Shown: positions 47,915-56,132 of the stretch, piece by piece
Layout of the letters: every line of letters starts with the position of its first letter
How positions within the stretch are numbered: the first letter of the stretch is position 1
NCBI RefSeq assembly: GCF_011400295.1
Contig: NZ_CP049859.1
Location: 248,001 to 312,000 of the forward strand
Origin: Erysipelothrix sp. HDW6A
Lineage (GTDB): Bacteria > Bacillota_I > Bacilli_A > Erysipelotrichales > Erysipelotrichaceae
Reading direction: 5' to 3'
DNA: 64,000 nt
Position numbers and translations under genes: made by a program
The notes under the pieces: model-generated
The model's database searches: none
Seen by the model: the letters and a program-made list of their open reading frames with translations, nothing else
What the model was told of the DNA's origin: nothing

Positions 47915-49024
47915 ATGAAAAAAAATACTTCAACAAGATACAAAGTGGGATATAAAGCAGGTGCAATGGGTATTATTACGAATCTGCTTCTTTCGGCTGG
48001 AAAAATAGGGGCAGGATATCTGTCTCATTCTCAAGCACTCATTGGGGATGGGATAAATAGCTTATCGGATGCACTTTCCTCATTTATAACTGTTTTAGGA
48101 TTCTATATGTCATCTAAACCTGCTGATAAAGAACATCCATACGGTCATCAACGATCTGAATATATAGCAGGATTTGTTATGACATTAATTATGGCATACT
48201 TAGGAATAGAAATAGTTCGATCATCATTTAATCGTATAGTGTCTCCAATTAGTCTATCAATTTCTATACTCACGATACTTGTGATGATTGTTTCAATTAT
48301 TATTAAAGTGATAATGGTCATCTATTATCGTAAGAAGGGCAATGAAATTGAATCAGAGGTATTAATCGCTGCATCACAAGATAGTAAAAATGATGTCTAC
48401 ATGACAAGTGCTCTTCTTTTAGCAATTATCATTCAGTTTGCAACTAATCTAAACATTGATGGTTATATTGGTGTGTTTATTGGTATCTATATTATTTACT
48501 CTTCAGCACAGATGATTCGTGACTTTATTGATGAGTTAATGGGGACACGCCCAAAAGAAGAATTACTTGAGAAAATTCAGGAAATTCTTGATGAAGAACC
48601 AGAAATTATTGGTTATCATGATTGTATGGTTCATTTCTATGGAAAAGAATACGCATTTGGAACAGTACACATTGAGTTAAACCAAAAAATGTCACTAGTA
48701 GAAGCTCATACAATTATTGATAATATCGAAAGAAAGCTCTATGAGATGACATCAATTGAGATGGTGGCACACCTTGACCCATTAGATATTGATGGTAAAG
48801 AATTGAAAGAAATATACCACTTCATTAAAAAATTTCTCAAAATCAATTATCCAGAAACAAGTTTTCATGATCTAAGAGTTATTGATAATCGTTTATGCTT
48901 TGACCTCGTACTGAATGGATCAAAAGACTATGATAAGATTGAAGCATATATAAATGAATACCTAGTAAGTAATAATATACAATTAACTCTAGAGATTACA
49001 AAAGATAACCAGCAACTAATCTAA
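47915..49024 (+). CDS. Cation diffusion facilitator, MntE-like metal exporter
   Basis: Proton-driven divalent-metal exporter with six membrane helices (about 10-200) and a cytoplasmic domain. The transport site residues are Asn-x3-Asp in GDGINSLSDALS and Asp-x3-Asp in QDSKNDVYM; an Asn-Asp/Asp-Asp set is characteristic of manganese exporters such as MntE, whereas zinc exporters usually carry His. HPYGHQRSEY is the conserved cytoplasmic-side motif. The C-terminal part is longer than usual, 369 residues in total. The ATG at 47915 lies six bases after the -10; the ATG at 47909 touches it, so a leaderless mRNA is likely. Confidence 0.87.
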   Translation: MKKNTSTRYKVGYKAGAMGIITNLLLSAGKIGAGYLSHSQALIGDGINSLSDALSSFITVLGFYMSSKPADKEHPYGHQRSEYIAGFVMTLIMAYLGIEIVRSSFNRIVSPISLSISILTILVMIVSIIIKVIMVIYYRKKGNEIESEVLIAASQDSKNDVYMTSALLLAIIIQFATNLNIDGYIGVFIGIYIIYSSAQMIRDFIDELMGTRPKEELLEKIQEILDEEPEIIGYHDCMVHFYGKEYAFGTVHIELNQKMSLVEAHTIIDNIERKLYEMTSIEMVAHLDPLDIDGKELKEIYHFIKKFLKINYPETSFHDLRVIDNRLCFDLVLNGSKDYDKIEAYINEYLVSNNIQLTLEITKDNQQLI

Positions 49025-49072
49025 CAATAATTATTCTTACTATGAACAAAGACTATAGGAACCGAAATAGAA

Positions 49073-49088
49073 TAGTATCTAGATACTA
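49073..49088. repeat. 16-base perfect palindrome
   Basis: TAGTATCTAGATACTA followed by AAAAAAG, in the 214-base gap between the CDF gene and the next small membrane protein. It could be a weak terminator or a protein site. A likely -10 (TATAAT, 49211-49216) for the downstream gene is the only other signal I see in the gap. Confidence 0.45.
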
Positions 49089-49238
49089 AAAAAGTTAGGT
49101 TATTACCCGGGAAATATATACAATTGAATAAAGAGTAAAAAAATGTAGTAATTATTAAGCTTGAAAACAAAAAAATGAGAACTGTTAGTGCGGTATTTCA
49201 AATTATTAAGTATAATGGAATTAATCAAGGAGACTACT

Positions 49239-49580
49239 ATGAAATATTTAGAGATGATGAATTTTGCATTACTTATCGTAATAGTACTATTATTTGCTTT
49301 AATTACGTATAGTATCACTGTTAATGATGAAGTTCCCAAAACAATTAGAATTCCACTTATTCGAAGTGATATTAGAACAAGATTCTTGATGTTCTCAAAC
49401 TTCTTAGTTTTAGTGGGTTTACTCTTGGTGGTTTATAACACAACACCATTGTTTACCTGGGTATCTTTAACTCTAATAGGAGTGATTGTAATTTACGCAA
49501 TGGCTCTTATTGCTGGAAGAGTATCTAAAGATAAAAAGACTGATAAAAACAAGAATACTAGTATCGAGAATAAAGAATAG
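49239..49580 (+). CDS. Small membrane protein, unknown function
   Basis: A 113-residue protein with three hydrophobic helices (about 8-30, 53-73 and 77-97) and a lysine-rich hydrophilic tail ending KNTSIENKE. No family is recognised. AAGGAG lies six bases before the ATG at 49239; an in-frame ATG at 49188 precedes the likely -10 and is rejected. The next gene starts nine bases after the stop, so the two form an operon. Confidence 0.75.
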   Translation: MKYLEMMNFALLIVIVLLFALITYSITVNDEVPKTIRIPLIRSDIRTRFLMFSNFLVLVGLLLVVYNTTPLFTWVSLTLIGVIVIYAMALIAGRVSKDKKTDKNKNTSIENKE

Positions 49581-49589
49581 GATGATTGA

Positions 49590-50135
49590 ATGACTAGAGA
49601 ACGTCAACACTTAATTGCATTGAATAGAGAAACAAGTCAGGCTAAGGGAGTTGCAATCCTATTAGTAGGAGCAGTTGGAACGCTCGTGTTGTTTTTTGCA
49701 TTACAGAATGTCTTTTCATTATCTCCACTTGTAAGTATTCTTTTATCCTTACTAACGATGATTACCTATGGAGTGTACTCACTTAGAAAATTTGCAAAGA
49801 TGCAAAAGAATAATGAGCAAATTCTAAATACCATATCCGAAGCGTCAGTTAAGCAAACGTTCGAGCTTTATAAAAAGCGTAGTGTCGGATCCTTTTCATT
49901 AATATTTAATGGTCCAGAAGTGATTTCAACAAGTACTGGAGAATCAATATCATTAATGGACATAGTAACAGTTAGTGTTAAGAAACAATTTACCAAAAGT
50001 TTTAGAACATTAAAGATAGAATATAAAAATGGACAAAATAAAAACTTCAAGGTTGATCGCAACCCTGAAGTCTTAGAATTTGTAGAGGGACAAATGAAAC
50101 TCTACAATAAAAAACTTAAAGCAACTCTTTCATAA
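49590..50135 (+). CDS. Membrane protein with cytoplasmic C-terminal domain, unknown function
   Basis: Two membrane helices (about 19-40 and 45-65) are followed by a 115-residue soluble part: a helix (NNEQILNTISEASV), then strands SFSLIFNGPEVISTST, IVTVSVKKQF, FRTLKIEYK and a terminal helix. This resembles small PH-like membrane proteins but no family can be named. It follows the preceding membrane protein closely. Its last 20 bases overlap the convergent gene on the minus strand. Confidence 0.7.
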   Translation: MTRERQHLIALNRETSQAKGVAILLVGAVGTLVLFFALQNVFSLSPLVSILLSLLTMITYGVYSLRKFAKMQKNNEQILNTISEASVKQTFELYKKRSVGSFSLIFNGPEVISTSTGESISLMDIVTVSVKKQFTKSFRTLKIEYKNGQNKNFKVDRNPEVLEFVEGQMKLYNKKLKATLS

Positions 50136-50589
50136 TTTGAAGATAGTCTTCAATAGTACGCTCAGTGTTTGGATCATCCACAATCCCAGTAAGGGAGTTG
50201 GTGGTGTTAAAAATGCTGAGTGTTTTTCTTTCTTCCGCAAAGTCTAGGGGATCAAAAGAATCAATAAACTTAAGTTCATCGTTCTCTTTAACAATCCAAG
50301 TATTTGGAATGAGGTTAAAATCTACAATCCAAACATCGTAATTATTATCTTTTAATTCTTGAACAGTTTCATCATCAAGAAGTAAAGCATCTGAGTAAGT
50401 AAGGTAATAATTCTTCCTCGAACCTAAATCTCTACTATCAAACTTTTTAACATTAATACTTATCTTATCAATAAATGCATCAAAGCCCTTTAGAACAAAT
50501 AAATAGTGGCTTAAGTGTTGACATGTAAATTGATGATTATTAATCACGCGATTAATACGTTCTTCGAAGTTATAACTCAATGGAATCAC
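50116..50589 (-). CDS. Hypothetical protein downstream of the MBL hydrolase
   Basis: A 157-residue acidic soluble protein with no recognised motif. Helical start (EERINRVINNHQ), alternating strands (YLFVLKG, VWIVDFNLIPNTWIV), and a helical end. It overlaps the upstream MBL-hydrolase gene by 20 bases and starts at GTG, so translation is probably coupled. Function unknown. Confidence 0.65.
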   Translation of the reverse strand: MIPLSYNFEERINRVINNHQFTCQHLSHYLFVLKGFDAFIDKISINVKKFDSRDLGSRKNYYLTYSDALLLDDETVQELKDNNYDVWIVDFNLIPNTWIVKENDELKFIDSFDPLDFAEERKTLSIFNTTNSLTGIVDDPNTERTIEDYLQIMKELL

Positions 50590-51229
50590 CTACTTCCATT
50601 ACAATACCTGTCGCATTATCAACTTGGTTTGTAAATTGATAAGGATTCACTTCAATTAAAGGGAAGGTGTTGTAATGAATAGGTACAACAATTTCAGCAG
50701 TAATAATACGACTAGCTTTTACAGCATCCTCGATACCCATTGTAAAGTTATCTCCAATTGGAAGAAGGGCACATGTAACAGGTCCAACTAAGCTCATGTC
50801 AGAGAATAGAGCTGTATCTCCAGCATGATATACTGAAGAGCTTGAGTCATTGATGACAAAGCCGCAGGGTTCTCCCATATAACGATCATTGTAGCTTGAT
50901 GTATGAAGAGCAGGAACGCACTTAACGCTTCCAAATGGGAACTGGTACTTACCTCCAAGGTTCATACCATGTGTCTCAATACCAAAGTGAGCAACATAAT
51001 CAGCTAGCTCAACGACTGCAATAACCGTCGCATTACAACGATGGGCAATTGCTAATGTATCGCCGAAATGATCATTATGTGCATGTGTTAATAGAATATA
51101 ATCACACTCTACTGTATTCGCATCTAAATCAGTTAGTGGATTATCGGTAATAAAAGGGTCAATAAGGATTCGTGTGTCATTAATTGTAGTAAGGCTGACA
51201 CAAGAGTGTCCGTGATAGCTAAGTTCCAT
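50570..51229 (-). CDS. Metal-dependent hydrolase, MBL fold (UPF0173, YtkL-like)
   Basis: Metallo-beta-lactamase-fold hydrolase. ELSYHGHSCV at the N terminus, metal motif LTHAHNDHF (about 50-58), ALHTSSYN, HAGDTALF and PIHYNTF supply the metal ligands. This pattern is the UPF0173 group, whose substrate is not settled. GGAGG precedes the ATG. The 219-residue length is standard. It leads a two-gene unit with the hypothetical protein. Confidence 0.9.
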   Translation of the reverse strand: MELSYHGHSCVSLTTINDTRILIDPFITDNPLTDLDANTVECDYILLTHAHNDHFGDTLAIAHRCNATVIAVVELADYVAHFGIETHGMNLGGKYQFPFGSVKCVPALHTSSYNDRYMGEPCGFVINDSSSSVYHAGDTALFSDMSLVGPVTCALLPIGDNFTMGIEDAVKASRIITAEIVVPIHYNTFPLIEVNPYQFTNQVDNATGIVMEVGDSIEL

Positions 51230-51321
51230 ACAAATACCTCCTAATAAATCTAGTATATCATAAGTAAAGGAAGTTGAGTTTTATAACAATTCTACATATA
51301 ATGTTCTAAGAGAGGTGTATT

Positions 51322-51846
51322 ATGGAACTTGATATTTTATTATGGTTACAATCTTTGCGCACGCCACTACTAGATGCATTTTTTACTTTTTACACACGAT
51401 TGGGTGACCATGGAGAGTTGTGGATATTAATCAGCGCTCTCTTTCTCATTAACAAGAAAACACGAACAATAGGAGTTCTTGCACTGCTCGCTCTTGTAAT
51501 AGAGTTTGTTACTGTAGACTTTATGTTAAAACCATTAGTCATGAGAGATCGTCCTTTCATAACACATCCACTTGATATACTTATCGAAATACCTAGGGGA
51601 TCTTCGTTCCCTTCAGGTCATACAGCTAGTTCATTTGCAGTTGCAGGTGTATTGCTTTTTAATAAGATTAAAGGGAAATGGATTGCAATCACTCTAGCAG
51701 CGATCATGGGACTTTCAAGGATGTATCTATTTGTCCACTACCCAACAGATGTCCTTGTTGGATGTATATGGGGTCTAATCGTTGCTTATGGAGTAACTGT
51801 AGTCTATCGAAACAAATATCATAACGTAGAAAAAAGAGGATTTTAG
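51322..51846 (+). CDS. PAP2-family membrane phosphatase
   Basis: Lipid phosphate phosphatase with five to six helices. The three catalytic motifs are complete: K-x6-RP in KPLVMRDRP (about 73-81), PSGHT (about 99-103), and SR-x5-H-x3-D in SRMYLFVHYPTD (about 133-144). Relatives act on undecaprenyl pyrophosphate or phosphatidic acid. AGAGGTG precedes the ATG, with a TATAAT about 20 bases upstream of it. The 174-residue length is normal. Confidence 0.9.
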   Translation: MELDILLWLQSLRTPLLDAFFTFYTRLGDHGELWILISALFLINKKTRTIGVLALLALVIEFVTVDFMLKPLVMRDRPFITHPLDILIEIPRGSSFPSGHTASSFAVAGVLLFNKIKGKWIAITLAAIMGLSRMYLFVHYPTDVLVGCIWGLIVAYGVTVVYRNKYHNVEKRGF

Positions 51847-51860
51847 TAGAATCCTCTTTT
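51832..51860. terminator. Terminator between PAP2 and serine hydrolase genes
   Basis: AAAAGAGGATT and AATCCTCTTTT pair around TTAGTAG, serving convergent genes. Confidence 0.88.
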
Positions 51861-52815
51861 ACTTGTTATCAATAAATGTTCTGAATAAATCAAGACGAAT
51901 ATCAACATAGTCAGGGTTTAACTTAGGATAGTTTCGGTTTGTGAGTAAGATTAAACCATGCATGTTCTCAATATCCAATAGAATAGACGGTCCAGTATAA
52001 CCGGTATGATAAAGATAATCTTTTTCCTTGTATTGAAAGATATTCCAACCTAAAGAGCGGTTATCGACATTCGTGCTTATTAGAATTTGAATAGTTTCCG
52101 GAGTTAAGATTGTTCGTTGAAAATATCCTTCAGCAAACTTAATGAGGTCATCGACTGTAGAGAAAATTCCAGCATTACCCGCGATGCCACCTAATCTTCT
52201 TGCAGTTGTATCGTTCACGACTCCGCGAATAATATTTCCCTCATCATCAATTCCACTTGGAACACACAGTTCTTTGTTTGTTGGAAGATAGCGTGTTGAA
52301 TCCATATTTAGAGGACTTGTAATGTGATTGTAAATTGACGAATCTAAACTACCATCGAAAGACTCAATCACAAGACCGAGTAGGATAAAGTTAATACAAG
52401 AGTATAACATTCTTGAATCTACTGGGGCTGTTAAATCATCACAATTCAATACAGACTGAATCATTTCATCTTTAGACATCGTATAGCGTCCTCCAAGACT
52501 TGGATCAAATCCACTTCGATGTAAAAGAAGATGTTCAATAGTTATTTCTTTGTTCTTAAAATCAGGTAGTAGTTCAACCACGGGGGTTGATAGCTCAAAT
52601 ACCTCGTCTTCTATCATTTGCAACACACGAGTCGCTACAAAAAGCTTCGACATTGATGCAATGTCGTAAATTGATTCTCTAGTAAGTGGTTCTCCTGGTA
52701 TCGCATTTCCGTAAATATCAATTTTGATATTACGATTATCAATTGTACATGTTGTCATACCTTGAAGTTTTCCTTCGTCTACTAAGGTATGTATTTTATT
52801 GATTAGTTCACTCAT
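51859..52815 (-). CDS. Serine hydrolase, beta-lactamase/transpeptidase-like
   Basis: Class C-type serine hydrolase of the penicillin-binding fold. The Ser-x-x-Lys motif is SMSK (about 53-56, in YDIASMSKLF), the Tyr motif is YSCIN (about 143), and HTG in LYHTGYTG replaces KTG. No signal peptide is seen, so it is probably cytosolic, an esterase or peptidase rather than a secreted lactamase. GGAGGGA precedes the ATG at 52815. Length is 318 residues. Confidence 0.85.
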   Translation of the reverse strand: MSELINKIHTLVDEGKLQGMTTCTIDNRNIKIDIYGNAIPGEPLTRESIYDIASMSKLFVATRVLQMIEDEVFELSTPVVELLPDFKNKEITIEHLLLHRSGFDPSLGGRYTMSKDEMIQSVLNCDDLTAPVDSRMLYSCINFILLGLVIESFDGSLDSSIYNHITSPLNMDSTRYLPTNKELCVPSGIDDEGNIIRGVVNDTTARRLGGIAGNAGIFSTVDDLIKFAEGYFQRTILTPETIQILISTNVDNRSLGWNIFQYKEKDYLYHTGYTGPSILLDIENMHGLILLTNRNYPKLNPDYVDIRLDLFRTFIDNK

Positions 52816-53030
52816 AATTCCCTCCTAATTACGATATAGATATATTGTATCAAAACAAAGAGAGAATTACTTGTACTTAAAACACTTCAAAAAATATATA
52901 CCGCTTTTTTGGAGTTTTCAATTTACAATATTAAGTGAATTCATAGTTTTATAAAAAAGTAGTTTTAGCGAAGAAATAACACTTGCATTTTGGAACAAAT
53001 AAAGTATAATTCATGATATAATTCAATTAC
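52816..53030. other. Gap upstream of tmRNA
   Basis: No gene is seen. The end of the gap holds the tmRNA promoter: TTGCAT (52983-52988), 16 bases, TATAAT (53005-53010), with a second TATAAT at 53017-53022 whose predicted start matches the tmRNA 5' end. Confidence 0.6.
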
Positions 53031-53386
53031 GGGGCTGTCATGGTTTCGACAGGTTTTCGTTTGATTTGGACTGCAGTGGTGTGACTACCTTAAAGGTCAA
53101 ACAAAATTTAACTGGAAACAATAACAGTTTACAATTCGCTGCTTAATTTAGCTTTCTAGCTTTGCAGCCTGGTATTTAACGTTTTAGCCTTTGGGCAATA
53201 GATACCAACTAACCAACAAAGGATAAGGTGATGTATCGCTCAGTGCATCACACGAAAATCATCGGGCAACTCAAGGTTTTGATTGGTCTGTTGTTCTGAC
53301 CTTGATGTAACACAATAGACTAAACTGTAGACGTTCAAATGTGGAACACTATCTGGACGCGAGTTCGACTCTCGCCAGCTCCACCA
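53031..53386 (+). ncRNA. ssrA: Transfer-messenger RNA
   Basis: Rescues stalled ribosomes. The 5' end GGGGCTGTCATGGTTTCGAC and 3' end GAGTTCGACTCTCGCCAGCTCCACCA form the tRNA-like domain with encoded CCA. The tag frame reads KQNLTGNNNSLQFAA and stops at TAA 53144-53146; the exact resume codon was not fixed. Pseudoknot-like repeats fill the middle. The prophage integrase lies 40 bases downstream, pointing to the 3' end as attachment site. Confidence 0.97.
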
Positions 53387-53390
53387 AATA
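53365..53390. other. Probable attL site at the tmRNA 3' end
   Basis: The tmRNA 3' end is intact and directly followed by a phage integrase reading towards it. Integrases of this type use the T-loop and acceptor part of ssrA as attB. The matching attR lies outside the window, so the core cannot be delimited. Confidence 0.6.
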
Positions 53391-53396
53391 GCAAAT

Positions 53397-53418
53397 AACC
53401 CACTATATAGTGGGTTTT
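53397..53418. terminator. Terminator between tmRNA and integrase
   Basis: AACCCACTATATAGTGGGTT is a perfect 20-base palindrome followed by T residues. Confidence 0.85.
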
Positions 53419-53424
53419 CTTATG

Positions 53425-54591
53425 CTAAATTTCATTTCGAGAAGATTTTGAGAAGATTTTTTCTGAATTGTTGATGAATTCAGTCATTTTATCACTGTCT
53501 TCTTGTGCTAAATGTGCATATCTAGTTAAAGTTACATATACATTTTTATGACCTATATATTGACTGAGTGCAGTTGTCGGAACTTTTCCCCATGAGTTAG
53601 TAACAAACATATGTCTCATATCGTGATTTGTTATAATATCAAGTTCTGCTTTTCTACACGCAGTTTCTCTTGCTCTATCTATTTTTCGAGCAGAGTTAGG
53701 CGAATTATCTCCTACAACAAACCAATCATCGTTAAAACCATAGAATTCTTTAGCTGCGTTTTTATGATTAATCAATATATTAACAGTATCGTCTCCAATC
53801 GCTATTACACGATCACTATCATCTGTTTTAGGTTCTTTGATTTCGTATCCTTTTTCTTCTGTCTTTTTAGTTAATGAGTTTGATATAGCAAGTGTTTTAT
53901 TTTCGCAGTCAATCTTTTTCCACTGTAATGCTAACACTTCTCCAATTCTTAGACCGTGATAGAAAAAGAGATAAAATGATATTTTTAAGCACATTGACTC
54001 ATAAGAATACTCATCGTTTCTAAAAGCACTAACGTTATTCAAAAACCGTTCGAAATCATCGTTGTTCCAGATATAAGATAGTCTGCTTTTTGCTTTTTTT
54101 CGCTCGCTTTTGGTTATAGGGAATCTATCTAGAAACAATGAAAAATCTTCTTTCAATCCGTGATATTTCATGGCGTGTATTATGATTTGTTTCATAGTTT
54201 GTAAGATATAGTTTTTATGAGACGAAGAAATTGAGAATGAATTTATGTCGGACCTAAAGTTTCTAAACATTATAGGTCTCAATTTGTTAAGTCGTACATT
54301 TGAAAAATTATCTTTTATATAATTGTCAACCGCAGACTTTTTCTTGTCATATGTACCAAAAGTAATCGACTGTGATTCGTAAAGTTGATATTGGTATTCT
54401 AAGAAATCAGTAATTAGATCATAGAACAAAATAGAGTTAACTGTATCATCTGCCAAACGAAGTGATGCCTTTTTTATCTCTGCCTCTTCAACGCTTGAAA
54501 AGCCTCTGTATGTCTTGTTTTTATATTTTAGATAATAAGTTCCATTGTTATCCAAATAAACACCCGGAGTCTTAATTTTGCGTTTTGTCAT
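53425..54591 (-). CDS. int: Prophage integrase, tyrosine recombinase
   Basis: Catalyses site-specific integration and excision. An N-terminal arm-binding domain (about 1-60) and SAM-like core-binding domain (about 60-160) precede the catalytic domain: Arg in HGLRIGEVLAL (about 217), HDMRHMF with the second His and Arg, and Tyr in LTRYAHL (about 363). GAGGTGAT precedes the ATG. The 388-residue length is typical of Siphovirus integrases. It sits at the left end of the prophage, reading towards attL. Confidence 0.95.
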   Translation of the reverse strand: MTKRKIKTPGVYLDNNGTYYLKYKNKTYRGFSSVEEAEIKKASLRLADDTVNSILFYDLITDFLEYQYQLYESQSITFGTYDKKKSAVDNYIKDNFSNVRLNKLRPIMFRNFRSDINSFSISSSHKNYILQTMKQIIIHAMKYHGLKEDFSLFLDRFPITKSERKKAKSRLSYIWNNDDFERFLNNVSAFRNDEYSYESMCLKISFYLFFYHGLRIGEVLALQWKKIDCENKTLAISNSLTKKTEEKGYEIKEPKTDDSDRVIAIGDDTVNILINHKNAAKEFYGFNDDWFVVGDNSPNSARKIDRARETACRKAELDIITNHDMRHMFVTNSWGKVPTTALSQYIGHKNVYVTLTRYAHLAQEDSDKMTEFINNSEKIFSKSSRNEI

Positions 54592-54780
54592 TTAAATCAC
54601 CTCATATTTTTGTTATAAAAGGAGTACAACAAAAGCTAGTCTAGTAGGTCTATATGTTGCACTTACACCGATTGCCGTCGGTGTTTTTTTAGTTATTTTT
54701 AGATTGATAACCATATCCCATTTTATTTAAATGTCTTTAACTAATTGAATTGCTAATTTGCTTTCGTTCATAAATCACTA
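54592..54780. other. Gap with a plus-strand terminator hairpin
   Basis: ACACCGA and TCGGTGT (54665-54684) form a stem followed by seven T on the plus strand, although no annotated plus-strand gene precedes it. An open hydrophobic frame runs through the hairpin (54635-54730) but lacks a start codon. A short RNA or a decayed toxin gene is possible. Confidence 0.4.
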
Positions 54781-55434
54781 CTATATATTAGTTTTCTTAA
54801 GTTTTGAATACCCTATAAAACATAATATCATTTGAACTAATATACCAAAGAAGTATGTAGGCATTAATACCATAGCGACTATATACAATATCGCAGCAAC
54901 TAACGCAGACCATGATAGATTCCAAACATAAGCAACAACATTGAAGATAAATGATATAAAAACAAATGCCATATGTGGATATAACAACATCACACCTAAA
55001 GAAGCTCCAATTGCTGTTCCTAAGTCATAAGCGCTATCGCCTGTCGATTTAATGTTTGTAACATCATAAACAATATAAATCAAAATACCGATGTAGATTA
55101 CTGTCATAATACTAGATACAAGTAAGGATGTCACTCTGCTATTTCTTGTTTTTACTTTATTAGCATTCTTACTTCTGATTTCTGTCTTTAGTGGAAGTTC
55201 GGTAACTATATTATTTTGATTATCTTGTGTTTCAATAATTGGTCTATTGCTTTCTTTAACATATATCGTTTCTTTTTCAGGTAGTGTTATATAAGCTAAG
55301 TAAGAAGCTAAAGCAACAGTTGCAGTGTTTACTGCACCCAAAGTTATATCATTATGGGTGAATTGATAGACTGCTACACCTAGATTAATCAAAGCAACGA
55401 TAACAAACACAATTGTGAATCCATATTTTTTCAT
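54781..55434 (-). CDS. Prophage membrane protein, unknown function
   Basis: A 217-residue protein with about six hydrophobic segments: two near the N terminus (4-24, 31-52), a hydrophilic stretch (55-100) rich in Asn, Lys and Glu, and four in the C-terminal half. No family is recognised. It lies in the lysogeny module between the integrase and repressor, on the same strand, a place where superinfection-exclusion or lysogenic-conversion genes are common; that role is only an inference. Confidence 0.7.
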   Translation of the reverse strand: MKKYGFTIVFVIVALINLGVAVYQFTHNDITLGAVNTATVALASYLAYITLPEKETIYVKESNRPIIETQDNQNNIVTELPLKTEIRSKNANKVKTRNSRVTSLLVSSIMTVIYIGILIYIVYDVTNIKSTGDSAYDLGTAIGASLGVMLLYPHMAFVFISFIFNVVAYVWNLSWSALVAAILYIVAMVLMPTYFFGILVQMILCFIGYSKLKKTNI

Positions 55435-55505
55435 GATTTTCTCCTATTTATTGTCTGTGACTAATTTTGTCGTGTATTGATGATAGTATAAAATAAAAAA
55501 CAAAG

Positions 55506-55742
55506 TTATTTATTTAATTTGTTCATGTAATGTATTTCAGTGAGAATGTCTAGATAGTTTACACCATAAACATTGCAGATTTGATCCATTACGTCAACGT
55601 TGATAGCGTTTCTTCCGGTTTCGTAAGAATGGATAGTGGAATAGTTTTTCCCTACAATATTGGCAACATCTCTAAGTGAATATCCTGCTTTCTCACGTGC
55701 TTCTTGAAGTTTTTGACCTATCTGTTTATTTAATTCACTCAT
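55506..55742 (-). CDS. Prophage repressor, XRE-type (CI-like)
   Basis: A 78-residue HTH_3 DNA-binding protein: LQEAREKAGYSLRDVANIVGKNYSTIHSYE-type helix-turn-helix, here LRDVANIVGK with STIHSYETG as recognition helix. It consists only of the DNA-binding domain with a short tail, lacking the peptidase domain of larger CI proteins, so induction probably uses another factor. AGAGAGGT precedes the ATG. It is divergent from the Cro-like gene and faces the operator region. Confidence 0.85.
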   Translation of the reverse strand: MSELNKQIGQKLQEAREKAGYSLRDVANIVGKNYSTIHSYETGRNAINVDVMDQICNVYGVNYLDILTEIHYMNKLNK

Positions 55743-55818
55743 AATCTATACCTCTCTTTACTAAAATAATACACACTTTTACACATTTTAGCAATGAATT
55801 TAACACTTTCTGATAAAT

Positions 55819-55835
55819 TATGTTGACATAACATA
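55819..55835. promoter_or_regulatory. Operator candidate overlapping the early promoter -35
   Basis: TATGTT-GACAT-AACATA is a perfect inverted repeat with six-base arms. It overlaps the TTGACA -35 (55823-55828) of the rightward early promoter. Confidence 0.55.
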
Positions 55836-55851
55836 CACAGAGTGATAGATT
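55823..55851 (+). promoter_or_regulatory. Rightward early promoter of the prophage
   Basis: TTGACA, a 17-base spacer and TAGATT (55846-55851). It would drive the Cro-like gene and the early operon. Confidence 0.6.
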
Positions 55852-55855
55852 GTTA

Positions 55856-55872
55856 GTGTAATCAATTTACAC
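55856..55872. promoter_or_regulatory. Second operator candidate
   Basis: GTGTAA-TCAAT-TTACAC has the same geometry (six-base arms, five-base spacer) as the first candidate, with centres 37 bases apart. A TTACAC half site also lies at 55779-55784 near the repressor gene. Confidence 0.5.
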
Positions 55873-55890
55873 AAGAAAGGGGGTGGATGT

Positions 55891-56085
55891 GTGAGCGATA
55901 GGGTGACATTGCGTTCTGCCAGAAAAATGAAAGATTTAACAATTGAAGAAGTGGCTAAATATTTGGAAATAACAGTAACAACATGGCGTAACTATGAAAA
56001 TAATAAAACTAGAATTCCAGCTATAAAATTTCTTAAGTATTGTGATTGGCTAGATATTGAACCGAAAAAATTTGACTTATCTTAA
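55891..56085 (+). CDS. Cro-like HTH protein
   Basis: A 64-residue HTH protein starting at GTG 55891 behind AAAGGGGGTGG. The helix-turn-helix covers DLTIEEVAKYLEITVTTWRNYE. It is the first gene of the rightward early operon, opposite the CI-like repressor, the usual cro position. The function is inferred from place and fold. Confidence 0.8.
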   Translation: MSDRVTLRSARKMKDLTIEEVAKYLEITVTTWRNYENNKTRIPAIKFLKYCDWLDIEPKKFDLS

Positions 56086-56132
56086 TTTTTTTAAATCGAA
56101 TGTGTATATTAAATACACAAAAAGGAGAAAAT

